Source: Agrypnia vestita (Eukaryota > Arthropoda > Insecta > Trichoptera > Phryganeidae). From it: a stretch of DNA of 64,000 bases. This document shows, piece by piece, positions 46,670 to 57,934 of this stretch (position 1 is its first letter; each line of letters starts with the position of its first letter). The notes under the pieces are model-generated. The model saw only the letters and a program-made list of their open reading frames with translations, was not told where the DNA came from and did no database searches. The stretch covers positions 1 through 64,000 of the forward strand of contig JADDOH010008048.1 in the NCBI GenBank assembly GCA_016648135.1. The letters run 5' to 3'. A program made the position numbers and the translations under genes.

Positions 46670-47463
46670 TTAATTATATGCATACCTACGTTATTTGATT
46701 CGTCGCATCGCATGTCTTTGACTTAGACGTCGAGAAGACATTTAGATATCACAAACCAATATTAGCCAATACAAACCACCTCAAAAACAAATATTAATAG
46801 TTTAACTACATTAAAGTGTTATGAATTATATTTATTCCTAGACATCGTATTATTGTATTAATATACATTTTACCGGTAACCGGTAACCCGGGGCTTTGAT
46901 TACAATTGGTGAGAGTTTGAAAGTAATAACATCATTGTCGTGGGTAGCGAGCCCCACGCCCCTTTCCCATCCCGCCCCGCTACCCATTTCGCCCCGGTTT
47001 CCCCTAAATATCAATTAATACAATCACGCCAAAGAAGTATAACTTGTACCGCGCGTACATGAATACACGCTTAAAATTTTGAAAATAAATGTACAGAGAA
47101 ATACAGAGAAAATATGTTATAATCAGAAAATATCTATTAAAATAATGCTCATTAAGTGAGTTTTATAAGTATGAAACTGAAAAACAATCAATAAAATTCA
47201 ATATTAGTGTTACATAAAGTATGAATAAAGCAAGAGAGCATTAATTAGTTGAGCAGTTGAGTGCACATAACGCCTAAAAACACATTTACGCTAGCATTTA
47301 TTAAGTGCCGTATTAATAAAGTCCCTGATTATGTACAATTATTTAGATAATTATTAAATAAATTTCGACGTTGTTTTTATAGGGGGGGGAATTAATGTAC
47401 CATGCACGCTGAGCAAAGGAAAAATCCTGATCAGTAGTTTTTTCAATATATATTTTTGATGTA

Positions 47464-47740
47464 TTGTGTATTAATGGAGTTAGGCAAGTCTGTCGCCAAT
47501 TGCTGCTAGGCCCTGCAAGCGGCTGTCTGGGCCGCTATACGGCAATGGTAGCCGCTTCGAGGCTGGTGGTGATCACTACGCGACCATTGATGTCTACAAT
47601 TGATAATAGGTGCCAATGTGCGGTCCAATGGGCGCCTACGGTGAGCGATTCGCAGCCAATGGTGGCCACAGCCAGATTGACCAGCACCATAAAATGGCGA
47701 GATTCAGATTATTTTAAAACACATAGGTATGTATATTTAT
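47464..47740. other. GC-rich coding-like patch, unknown
   Basis: A 95-codon plus-strand frame is open here. Another plus-strand frame carries Gly/Tyr-rich pieces (GPLYGNGSRFEAGG and VPMCGPMGAYGERF) separated by three consecutive stops. The second frame looks like a degraded structural-type protein, but I cannot name a family. A relic or untranslated GC-rich DNA are both possible. Confidence 0.3.
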
Positions 47741-47949
47741 ATTTTAGATAAGTGAACGTGTAGAATTATTAAATACGTTATTTATATAAGTGACCAGTAG
47801 ATAATATTTTATGTGCAAAATATTTATACTACTTTTCTCGATTTCGCCATTTGTTTTTTTTTTAAGCTGGCACGAAACGGAAAACGGAAAAGATGTAGGT
47901 ACATTACCTGATATCTAAGGTTTTTTCGAAAATGTGGGTTTTTATTATT

Positions 47950-48375
47950 CATTTATATCAGAATGTGTATGCTAGACTACAATTTTTTTTAGGACAATTA
48001 CGACGAGAAATGCCTACATTTAAAAGAATTGCAGAAATGTTAATATGTTTTTTTAAATTCTAGACAGAAAATATTAAGAATTCGACTCAAAGAATACACG
48101 AGCATTTTAATATTTGCAGTCGATCGACTGCATAGAAAATAGACTATCGGCTATTTCCGGATACATCGATTGACATCGAACATCGACAATAAATATATCG
48201 TCATCTCTTTCTATCACAACTTTTCACTCTAGCAATTATCACGGCATATATGACGAACTCTCATGTCACTCGATATTACATTCAGATTACCCGTCACACT
48301 GGTCTTGAAAGAGCACGATCAAATCATGGAATACCTCGAATTTTAAACTAGTAAAGTGAATGTCCAACCTTATCT
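47950..48375 (+). repeat. dispersed repeat, copy B (partner at 1691-2265)
   Basis: Shares ATGCTAGACTACAATTTTTT, TCTATCACAACTTTTC, CTCTAGCAAT, AAAGAGCACGATCAAATCATGG and CCAACCTTA with 1691-2265 in the same order. Class unknown. Confidence 0.6.
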
Positions 48376-48874
48376 CCAAGTGATTGCACTCTCTGCACTG
48401 CACTAACATCTGTGCCTGCAACATTATCCTGAAAATCATGTATCTTCAACGCACAACACATACGTATGAGCACATTCATTGGATATTTTCTATTTACTCA
48501 TTATATATGCATATATATGGCCGATTTATCGATACTGAAATTAACATAAGGAACATTTTCAATACGGGCAAATTTAGTGGTGACATTATTAATATAATTA
48601 ATAATAATATATTGTTAACACCACTATTTTGTTGAAAATACCAACATGTTTCAGGGCCAATACAATATGTTTCATTAGGGTACAACGTACCTATACTAGA
48701 AATTAAAAAACATAAATCCAAGTATAGACAATAATAAAATAGAAATAAATACATATATGGAAGATGAATACATAATTATGTACTAAATATGGAAACAAAT
48801 TTAAAAGACAAATATTTGTAAAAAGGACCTGGTTATTTATAATATTGAATTTACTAGGATGATCCATTTTCGAA

Positions 48875-49470
48875 AGATGATTAGAAAATTCGGAATAATT
48901 ATTGCTACTTAAACACCGTAAGTGTTCCTTATCTCTAACACCACCAACACATCTTTTCTATATTTCAAAGGAATGATCCATTTCCAAAAGTTTATTTTAT
49001 TTTTTATTTTATTTTGTTTTTTAAGAAACCGACAACGGGTCATTATTGACCCTAATAGACCCTAGAGTGGCAAAAGATTAGGCATTACAAACTATAAATA
49101 TTTTATGAACATTTTGAATATGATATAATTACACAATACGCTTTTTATGGTACATTAATGATAAATAATGTCTTAATGATGGAATAAAATTATAAATAAT
49201 ATTCAAAAGAAAATAAAGGCAATCGCAAATCGATAAATACAATTTAGGAATGAGTTCCAGATTAACAAGATTTTACACAATGAATTTTATGATAAATTAA
49301 ATAATAAATGATGCCTTAATGATAAAATAAATTGTAAATAATATTCAAAACAAAACATGGACTGTCACAAATCGATAAATACCTACGATTTATGAATGAG
49401 AAGATGATTAAAAAATTCGGAATAATTATTGCTACTTAAAGACCTTAAGTGTTACTTAACTCTAATACGC
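48875..49470. repeat. local duplications, including a two-unit tandem repeat
   Basis: Two units of about 140 bp at 49131-49270 and 49271-49401 share ACACAATAC/ACACAATGA, TAATAT-TCAAAA and CAAATCGATAAATAC. They are bracketed by a second duplication: 48875-48940 and 49403-49470 share AATTCGGAATAATTATTGCT and CTTAAG(A/C)ACC-AAGTGTT. No coding content. Confidence 0.65.
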
Positions 49471-49475
49471 TTTTC

Positions 49476-52400
49476 CTATAGAGGATAAATTGATTTGAGT
49501 GATGGAAATAAAATCGATTCCTTGGAAGACTTCCTCCCTGGCTCCTCATAAAATATGAACCGCGGCGACTGCTGCGACTGTTTCCAGACATCATTTTCCT
49601 CGCTGGAACTTGCAGCTCGAGACACACAGTTATGGCATGTGTCTGTTTAACGATCGTTTGGTAGCCTTCCCATGTTCACGAGCGTCCAAATAATTAAACG
49701 CTCAACTCATCCCTGCGGTTAAAAACGGTATAAAGTCTTGCCTCACACGCGCATTTTATTTCCTCCAAAAGTCGCACACACTTGTCGCAGAAAGCCTTTG
49801 CGATAAACTTTAACCGGGGATCGGAATGGACCGGAGTAAACCGGAACGCCGCGCGCCGCTCCGGTTCGTGAGATTCTCGAAAATATAGCTCCGCCTCATG
49901 ATATCTTTTCATTTTCAATTGCAGGTCCTGTTCCTTATTGACGATATAATAAAAAGTATGTTTTTCAGCAGGATAAGTAAGGCATGACGTCGTTCAGAGT
50001 TTATTTAAGTTACCGTTTGAGTCTTCAGTAAATCTGCTTAAAAATGAAAACGTAGTAATGTGAGTGTATACTTTTTGATCAAATATATATTTAGTATTCC
50101 AAATATTATCGATCGTTCCGTTTCATAAAATTAACCATTTCAAGCCCTGAATTTGTTCTTCCTCTTTGTATTCGCCACTTCCCACTTTAAATGGGATCGG
50201 CTCTTCTAATCATTCTGAATCGGGGAATTGTGTTAACGCTGATGCTGCTCCGGCGGGGGTCGCCCACTTCCTCTTTTTATTTCCTGGGCAGCTAGCGCTT
50301 TATGGACCACGTGTTCATCATCTCTTCTCATCACGTGTCCGTACTTTAGGCAACTTTCTGCTAGCTTTTCGAGAAAGGGGGCTTCCTTATTTGAAGCCCT
50401 GAATTTAATATAATCATTTGATTGGTTTAGTTTAGTGTATGAGTAGGTACATATTTTTGACTGCAGACGATGCAATTATCGGGGTTCGACACCCTCGTTA
50501 ATCAGTCGTAACTAAGTTGTATTTTTATATAGTATAGGACAATCAGATCCAGTTTGACAATATGTAGTAAGAAACATTAAATATATAATAATAAACGTAC
50601 AATACGTACGTACATATACAAATTACGTATGTATAATGTAGACATAGATATCTAGGTAGGCTTTTTTTTAAATAGAGATGCGAACACGGAATACGTGTTA
50701 TATCAATATTCTTACTATTTTCAAACTAAGATTGTACCTACTATGAAAATAGGACTAACTTGCTGGTCTGAAGTGAGATTCAAACTCACGACCTTTAGAT
50801 CACCACAAGACCAACAAGCTACTCAATTTTAATAGTTTAAATAGATGTTGTTCAAGTAAACGTTTATCAGTTGTACATTTAAGAAAACACTTTTTATTGT
50901 GAAGTTGCAATTTCAGAATAAAGTTCTGTGAATCATTAAACAATTTTTCATTAATTAATTAGAAAAGACATACAGAAAAATCAAGTTAAAGGAAAAATTT
51001 TCTTAATTTTATTTTTCTGTAGGTATGTATTTTCAAACTGATTGATAAAAAAATGCTTATCAATTAAACTATGTGTACGTATTTAAAAGCCTTAACGAAT
51101 AAATTTCAAAATATTACAAATGTTTTAGAATATCCAGAAACGCTAAAAAATATCAATAAAATTACACAATTGCTTAGATGCTTTTTTAAAGCTTGTTGGT
51201 AATAATTAATAAAAACATTAATCCATTACGTGTACCCTCGTGTAAAATCCGGGAGACACCCTTTCCCCACAAACACGATGGGACGCCTCCCGACGGGACG
51301 GGATCAAGACACCACCAGAAATACTACGTGAGTGGTAATTTAATTATTTTTAACAACTTCGTGGAAAATTGTTTTAATTTATTATGGACGAATACAAAAT
51401 AAGATTGACAAAATTGTGTACTCAAGTATTCTGAATTAATAATGAACGAATAGTTAGATTGTAGGATCATCTGACATTCTTTAAATAACCTAACAAAATT
51501 AGCGATATCCATGCGAGAAAGAGACAAATTTATGTATTATGTAATGCAACAACACACTTGACATCGGTAACGCATGATATCGGTTATGTACACCGCGCGT
51601 TGAGTAGGTACTGTTGTTTAAAATAAATTTAACACATTGATATTAAAAAGTATTTTTCAAACATTCCATAATTTTTTGGTGATTATCCATTATATAAATA
51701 TAATAAATATACCGTTCCCTTTTAATCAAAGTTTACTTTTTTTACCTGCTATATTCAGCTGACGAAGGGCATCGACCGAGTCATTATTATAATTAAGATG
51801 TGATTAATATTATTACATTGACTATCCATAAAATAATTAAAAACGTTAAAATATATGAACTATTATACTGTAATAATAATAAAAATGTATGTACAAGCAA
51901 CAGATTCGCCAGAATCCAAATGTACAGTTCTACGAGTAAAAAATCTCATGTTAAATCAAATCAAGTATATTTTTATATAAATAATTATCATATTAATTAT
52001 TTTATATCGTATTATTATTATTATTATTTTATGTGAATTATTTATTCTAAGATATTTTGACTCAGAATTAAAATGTTTATTGCACAAATGCGAACTTTTG
52101 GTTGGCTGGAAGTTTTTCGGTGTCTCACATAAATCCATTTTGCCAAAAAGTCTGGTTTTTGAAGGTAAATCTGAAATATTATAATCACAATCAGTTAAAT
52201 GTCAAAAATAATCTGTAAAATCCTCTAAAAAAAACAATCTCTCCTTGACGCATTGAAGGTTATGAAGGAAAAAGGACTACTAACTATAATATGAAAATAA
52301 AACCTCGACAACCACTCACCCATGAAAGCGAAGGGTAGGTACAATTTGGATATCAAACTTTTTAGCATCCATAAGCACTACGAAATTTAACAAATATGAT

Positions 52401-53175
52401 TGATAAAATTCAAAGCAATGACAATACTCCTGCGATATCTATGAAAGCGGAGGCCGTAGAAAAAGACGCCAATACCTCTATACATTAGCTGCACTACTCG
52501 AGCAAAACGACAAAGACGATTGTCTGCGAATGTTCCATTGCCAGCACTCCGTATGGATATATCTCAATGATCTATATACAGCTGGTGTGGAGTGCCATAA
52601 TCAAAAAATTGACCTATACACGCAAAAAATTTGATTATTTTTCCCACTAGTTTCGGGAAGAGCAGTCCTTCCCGTCTAAATTATAACTAAATAACCCTTT
52701 GGTTGAGGATTGGCGGGGTCGGTAAGAATAGGATTGTCTTTTATAGGTATTTCTGGGGAACAATGATAGTAATGGTGTATTTATAAATAAATATTTCATT
52801 CAAAGTCACTCTCACTCCCCGGTAACCCACCGACCCTTAGGTAACTGTATTTAATTAAGTTATAATTTACACAAGTAGATGGGAAGGAATAGTCTACCGG
52901 AAACCAGTAGGGAATCTGGAAACAAAAATAACAAAAATTTCAAAAAATTGTTTAAAATATTAATTTATTTTCACTGTTGCTCCTGGCTCGAATATCGGAG
53001 GACAACCAGCAGTGGGCAGTTTGCCAGTGCTCCGTTCTAGCGACACGTCTTCCAGAACGTCCCGAGCTGATAAAGGGAGATAAAACCTCGCTTTTTTTTG
53101 TGAGGCTGGATATTTGAATTCAATCCGTTTTACAGTTTCAGTTTCATGGCAAAAGTTGATGGTGACAACCGCCAT
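49476..53175 (-). CDS. candidate novel gene, three provisional exons
   Basis: Not recognised. Provisional exons: 52975-53175 (ATG at 53175, 67 codons), 49747-49927, and 49476-49642 (stop TAG at 49476). Junctions agree: phase 0 at exon 1/2 and phase 1 at exon 2/3, the latter with a strong GTGAGG donor. The protein would be about 182 residues. Exon 2 encodes a charged segment with HEAELYFRESHEPERRAAFR and FCDKCVRLLEEIKCA; exon 3 adds TCHNCVSRAASSSEENDVWK and a Ser-rich end. The two CxxC pairs could bind zinc (inference). The first junction rests on a weak donor, so exon 1 may be separate: read alone it is a 71-codon ORF. The 3-kb intron contains a LINE relic, a SINE and a THAP-like relic. Confidence 0.35.
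50233..50410 (-). mobile_element. LINE ORF2 C-terminal relic
   Basis: Minus-strand frame with KYGHVMRRDDEHVVHKAL and RGSGRPPPEQ, the post-reverse-transcriptase segment of a non-LTR element. Truncated at both sides. Confidence 0.65.
50661..50826 (-). mobile_element. tRNA-derived SINE, third copy
   Basis: Minus-strand copy of the 29491-29678 family: head GTAGCTTGTTGGTCTTGTGG, B box GTTTGAATCTCAC, tail with GCGAACACGGAATACG-type sequence (plus-strand reading), ending in a short T run on the plus strand. Confidence 0.75.
50881..51055. repeat. SINE body copies in inverted arrangement
   Basis: The left part matches the body of 44295-44491 (AAAGTTCTGTGAA, then AATTAGAAAAGACATACAGA); the right part is an inverted, more diverged copy (TTATTTTTCTGTAGGTATGT). 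The tRNA-like centre is gone. Confidence 0.55.
52050..52190 (-). pseudogene. THAP-like fragment
   Basis: Behind a possible acceptor (TATTTCAG at about 52184) the minus strand reads MDLCETPKNFQPTKSSHLCN and continues KHFNSES. A basic/aromatic segment ending in LCxKHF is the second half of a THAP zinc-finger domain. The first CxxC half is not seen and the frame runs into (AAT)-rich DNA, so it is probably a transposon-derived relic (P-element transposases carry THAP) or a lone exon. Confidence 0.4.
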
Positions 53176-53988
53176 AAAAGTATTACTACATTATTCACGT
53201 TCACGCTTTTATTATCCAATTGTTTGGTATTGGCAATATTTTTCGTCGCGAATAAAGCCAGACATATCCGTACAAGGAATTATACAGGATGTGAGTGTCT
53301 AGAGTAACAGTAATATTTAAGCTACACCGCTAAGGTCACCTTATAATATTTTCACCAGATTTTAAAACGATACGAACAATCTAGAAGATTTAAGAAACAA
53401 CTGGAATATGCGAATTATACCAGAAAATTCGAGAGAAGATATACCTGTTGGTAGAATATTCTGCTATGTAAGTGCGAATTACTAAATAGAGTTCCAGTGA
53501 GTATGCGATTTAATTAAATGTTTAATTGATTTAGAGTCTTTTATTTCTTCTTAATATATTGCTATTACTTTACAATCATATATAACTATAGATTCGATTA
53601 TAGTTTCAGTAATGCTACTATCAATTTGAATTCGAAATGTTTAAATAATGTAAACAGAATTGCACTTAAGTATTTGTCTATATGTTCTTTATTTTTCGAT
53701 AAAGAAACTTTCCTAACGCTTCTATGCAACTATTTCAGTATAATGATTATTGTTAAGACATCTCAAATTTCATTCATTGACACTATTTTCAAAATTTCTT
53801 GATATTTTGACTAGACAAGAATAGTTTCGATCCTTACAGTTTAATTGATAAAGGCCCGATTTTTTCATTTTCAATTTCTTATCCTTGTTATTTTAATATA
53901 TATTTATTTGTTATGCTGTGGAATGCTGGTTATATTGTATCCAAATGCAATTTCTAAATCTACCAATCACTTATGACCAGGGCGGGGT

Positions 53989-54127
53989 TAGGTTGTTTCT
54001 AGTTGGATCAAAGTAAAAGATCGTTTAAAGCATAGAATTTAGCGTTCTCCACCAATAAAACGATCCGTATCCGTAAAAATCTATGCTTTAAACGAACCTT
54101 TATTCTAATCCAACTTGAAACAACCGG
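53989..54127. mobile_element. 139-bp MITE, second copy
   Basis: Same family as 22880-23018: GGTTGTTTCTAGTTGGAT on the left, ATCCAACTTGAAACAACC-type complement on the right, and the paired AAAGCATAGA / TCTATGCTTT words inside. Confidence 0.75.
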
Positions 54128-54573
54128 GCTTTGGTCGCGAGAAAGTATCGTAGAAAGGCGGGAAATCGAATAACAATAGGGATGTGATCAAACAGTTCTC
54201 GGCAGGCCCTGAAGTGTGAAAATCTTGTGCTCTGATGACCTGCGCTAATGATGCGCATCCACACACGCCTCCGTACTCCACGGAGGGCTCTGACCCGGCT
54301 CAGAATTATGTAAATAGATATTTATACAATATCGCGTGGAACAGTTTGCACGTAGGTAGGGACCAACAAAGGACGTCACGATCCTTGTATTGTTTCAAGT
54401 AATACACTGACCGAAATTTCCGGACATTCTGTGGAACATCCTGTTTCAGTAATCGTCCTGTGGTGTAATATCATACAATCGTTTATCAGTATTTGACTCA
54501 TTCACGACACATCGTATATTATACTGTATTGGCACGAATAACCGGCTTGCCCCATCTCAATTGGGTGGAAACA

Positions 54574-54839
54574 AATATCGTCGCTGTATATATAATTAAT
54601 CCTATGTGCCGTTTTAGTATATTCTGAGATAAACGAATGAAACTGTTTTAAAAAATAATTGCACAGACAAGATTTAAATAAAATATGTTAAATAATTACT
54701 AGGCAGACTTTTCAGATGAACGGCAATGTTTTTTTTAGTATATTTCCATTATTTATATGAAAAATTGACAAATTGATTCGTTCATCTCAGATTGTACTAA
54801 ACGGCATATTGGCTTTATTATATATACAGAGACGATATT
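54574..54839. mobile_element. MITE with about 70-bp inverted ends
   Basis: The left end AATATCGTCGCTGTATATAT pairs with the right end ATATATACAGAGACGATATT; further in, TGCCGTTTTAGTA and CTGAGATAAACGAAT pair with TACTAAACGGCA and ATTCGTTCATCTCAG. Confidence 0.8.
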
Positions 54840-55052
54840 CTCCTAAATTAATGTGATATAATGAAAGTGATGTATATTAATCACCACAATAAATTATGGA
54901 AACGACCTCCACCAGCATCTAAACACTTCTGTGCGCTTAACAGGTTCATGTATAGGTTTTTTTTAGAGGTAGAGAACTTTGAAAGGAAATAAATCTCATA
55001 AAAATCGTGGTAACGGTCATGGTATTGACTTTATAGGAAAAATAATTTTCGG

Positions 55053-55268
55053 TCATTGGTGTTTAATTAGTGTTTTTTTTAAATTATCAACACTTTTACC
55101 AGCAACAGCCAATTTGACAGCTGACGGCTGATTTGTGATCAGTTTGATTTGCCTTGTCCTTGTCCTTGGTGGCAATACTGCTGACTCAATTCCTGATACT
55201 ATACTTGATATCCTCAATAGTTTGGAGATTCTGCGCGCGTATGTACTTTTCCCTTCAAATGTCCCCAC
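55053..55268 (-). other. coding-like minus-strand patch, unknown
   Basis: Two minus-strand frames look protein-like over 55070-55260. One runs 71 codons; the other carries EKYIRAQNLQTIEDIKYSIR and, after one stop, KDKDKANQTDHKSA. It is short and has no clear splice sites. It may be a retroposed or decayed exon. Confidence 0.25.
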
Positions 55269-56084
55269 AATTAAAATACACTTCTTTACATCAGTTATTC
55301 ATTATATTACATTAATATGACAAACTGTAACAAATAATGTAAATTATAGACTTCATACAAAAAATAATTACTCGAATATTAGTTTATAAAGATAATCAGC
55401 AATCAATTTGAATCATATCGTATCATAATCACCGAGACAGACTTCACTTTCATTTATATCTTTATCTAATATAAAATTATCAATGACTTAATTATACTAC
55501 AAACAATTGTAAATCTTGATGTGTAATATGTTATTTACGAAATTAAAATAACAATTCCCACTAGAATCACTACAATACGCAATGCTTTCGTTGAAATTTT
55601 TTCAATAAAAATATCAGATACTTCTTTCCAATGCCGTGATTTATTTCAACACTCTTCATTTTCAAAGCAATATAGATATATTTTTTGCAATTGCCAATAA
55701 AATATGATTATTGATGCAACAGTTAAAACAACATGTGTGATTTTAAACCTTTGTACATTATAGACTTATTGCAGTATGGATATGAGCAGCTTTTTTTGAT
55801 AGGGTTTAAATACTTCGCGCGCAGACGATGCGTGTACCACCCGCATGTTGAATAAAACGTAATTGATGATTTAAATAAATATTCAATGACAGCGTTTATT
55901 GTTGTACTATCGTATATAAAATTTAAGGGCATTTCATGACTAAAATGCTAAAAAGGTTTAGGAATAAGTTTGGTTTCAAACCATGTGAGATGAGGAAGAC
56001 CATTTAAAAGTATTCGTGCCCAGCCCTGTACTTTCAAAAATATCCTCAGGTTTGAACGACCATTCTGAATCTTTAAGTTTGTAT

Positions 56085-56267
56085 AAAGCTACAGATACAC
56101 ATGCTTATTTAGTGGCACGTGAGCATGCGCAGTATCGACCTTCTCTAGGCCTTGCTTATTAGTGGCATGTGTGTACGCACATTGCTAGTAACGAGCATGC
56201 CACTAGCCATACAATCGCCGGTTGATTTAGTAGCATGCCACTAAGTGGCATATGTATCTGTACCTTT
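56085..56267. mobile_element. MITE, about 180 bp
   Basis: Ends AAAGCTACAGATACACATG and CATATGTATCTGTACCTTT are inverted, followed inward by copies of TTAGTGGCA(C/T)GTGAGCATG and its complement. The word TAGTGGCATG recurs several times inside in both orientations. Confidence 0.75.
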
Positions 56268-56519
56268 ACGGATATTCTGTCGTGTATATATTTCAGAATA
56301 TTATAATATTTTTCATTTCTTTATTTGAAATCGCATTGATAAACGTACAATTCTTTCAACCTAAAAACCTCCCGAGGATTTATTGATATTTTAAAAGTCT
56401 TTTCACAAGTTCGCAGTACGACTCGGTAGCATCGCTCCCATAAATATAAATCGTTGATAAATGTGCGAGGACTATCAAGAGGTGATATACCAGCGTGTGG
56501 TTAAAATCCCAAACCGAAT

Positions 56520-56990
56520 GTTTTTAGTTTTCCTTTTAGCGTGCGCGGACGCTCGTAAAAAGCCCGCGTCTGCGAGGCGGGACGCGCCGCGAGAGGGGGG
56601 CTTTTTTACTCCGTGGATCGCGCGTTTCGTGCGGGTAGACCGCGGTCGATGAAGATGCAACATCTCGTACGGACTTTGTGTCGCATGCAAATGGTGTCCT
56701 TAGGGCTCGGGGCGAGGGCGCAGAGTCGCATGCCGGTCACGCGCGCCGGGGGAAGTGGCGCGCCGTCACCTCGGAGGCCGCTGAATTAATTCATTGTTTA
56801 TTCCGAGTGTCAGAATCCGGCCGAGCTGTCTTCATCCATCGCGCTGCTCGCCGCCGGCTCCGGCGTGTCCCAAACTAGACGTGGGCAAGACCCGAGGCAT
56901 CGGTGGATTTGTTCGAACGATGCTGTTCTCGTGGCTCAATGGCTCATTTCGGTCCATAGTCCGTGGTTCACTTGAGCGCGAGAACGAATG
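56520..56990. promoter_or_regulatory. CpG-rich island
   Basis: About 450 bp with strongly raised GC and CpG (for example GCGGGACGCGCCGCGAGAG) between AT-rich flanks. Open frames occur in several registers but none resembles a known protein. An unmethylated promoter island or a GC-rich transposon end are both possible. Confidence 0.35.
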
Positions 56991-57129
56991 AAGTAATGAA
57001 TTTGAAATCAAATAGGTAGATACATCATTTTTCTAAATTTTCTTATGAAAGGACATTTTAAATTGTATTTAAAAATTATAACAACACTGTTTACTTTCAC
57101 TAAATGCTATTTATAATAATTACCATCTG

Positions 57130-57390
57130 GGATACTGATTCGCGTCTTTGCTAAGCCCTAGTATATAATTATAGTATCTTTTTGACGGTCCGCGGAGAGG
57201 CGGTTGTAGTAACATGCGTTAAGCGGCCTGTTCGGGTTTGCTGACCCGGGATGCAAGCCCCATCTCGGGCCGTTTAATTTGTTTTTTTTTAGCCGTTAAT
57301 TCGAACGAAATTACGGACGTTACACGAAGTTACTGATGGACAAATAGATGGACAAACAGACGGACAGACAACGAAATTATTATTTTGATA
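57130..57390 (+). mobile_element. tRNA-related SINE, third copy
   Basis: TTCGCGTCTTTGCTAAGCCC, then TTTGCTGACCCGGG, AAGCCCCATCTCGGGCCG and CGAACGAAATTACGGACG, matching 42100-42385. The tail has GACAAACAGACGGACAGACA. Confidence 0.75.
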
Positions 57391-57394
57391 AAGT

Positions 57395-57540
57395 TTTCAA
57401 CGCTGACGCAACAATCGTCGAACTTGCGTGCAAAGATGTATGTATGTGGCTGAGGTAAAAGTTGTGTGTCAAGACAGAAGAGTGTGGTGCTCCACCCACT
57501 CTGCCTACCATGCGGGTAAACTGCGTTATGGTAATAAAGA
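57395..57540 (+). mobile_element. LINE 3' end fragment
   Basis: GAACTTGCGTGCAAAGATG, ATGTATGTGGCTGAGGTAAA and GTGTCAAGACAGAAGAGTGT match the LINE ends at 35270-35345 and 37590-37700. It directly follows the SINE above. Confidence 0.7.
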
Positions 57541-57591
57541 ATTAAGAATGCTTATTTTATAAGATACGTACGGTGATATTACGAATTAGAG

Positions 57592-57727
57592 CTGGTTGTA
57601 CCATTTTGGGATGTACGAGTAGTAATCTTTCGTTTAAAGTATCAACTTTTGCGTTTTTCACCAATCAAACAGCCCGTTATGCATTAAGCGAACTGTTGGG
57701 TACTATAACCCATATTGACACAACCGG
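57592..57727. mobile_element. distant relative of the 139-bp MITE
   Basis: Left CTGGTTGTACCATTTTGGG, right ACACAACCGG, with CACCAATCAAACAGCCCGTT in the middle, corresponding to CACCAATCAGACGATCCGTT in the 22880 copy. Confidence 0.5.
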
Positions 57728-57934
57728 CCGTTGGAGACAAGATGTTCGCGAGCGAAACGGACATAATCCTAGTAATTATAATTCTAGTACCTAATAGGAT
57801 TACAGCGTTTACATTACTTGCCGCCCGTGACGATAAAACAAATTGTATCCCATTAGCGTCTCTCAGCTGTGACTTGTGTGACATCGATCGTTTCATAATG
57901 CTCAATTCCGACCGGTACTCAATGGTTCTTTAGT

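Noticed and set aside
51193..51402. 69-codon frame ending near a GTGAGT donor
   Set aside because: No convincing acceptor and no recognisable protein; the GC-richer part is only about 100 bp.
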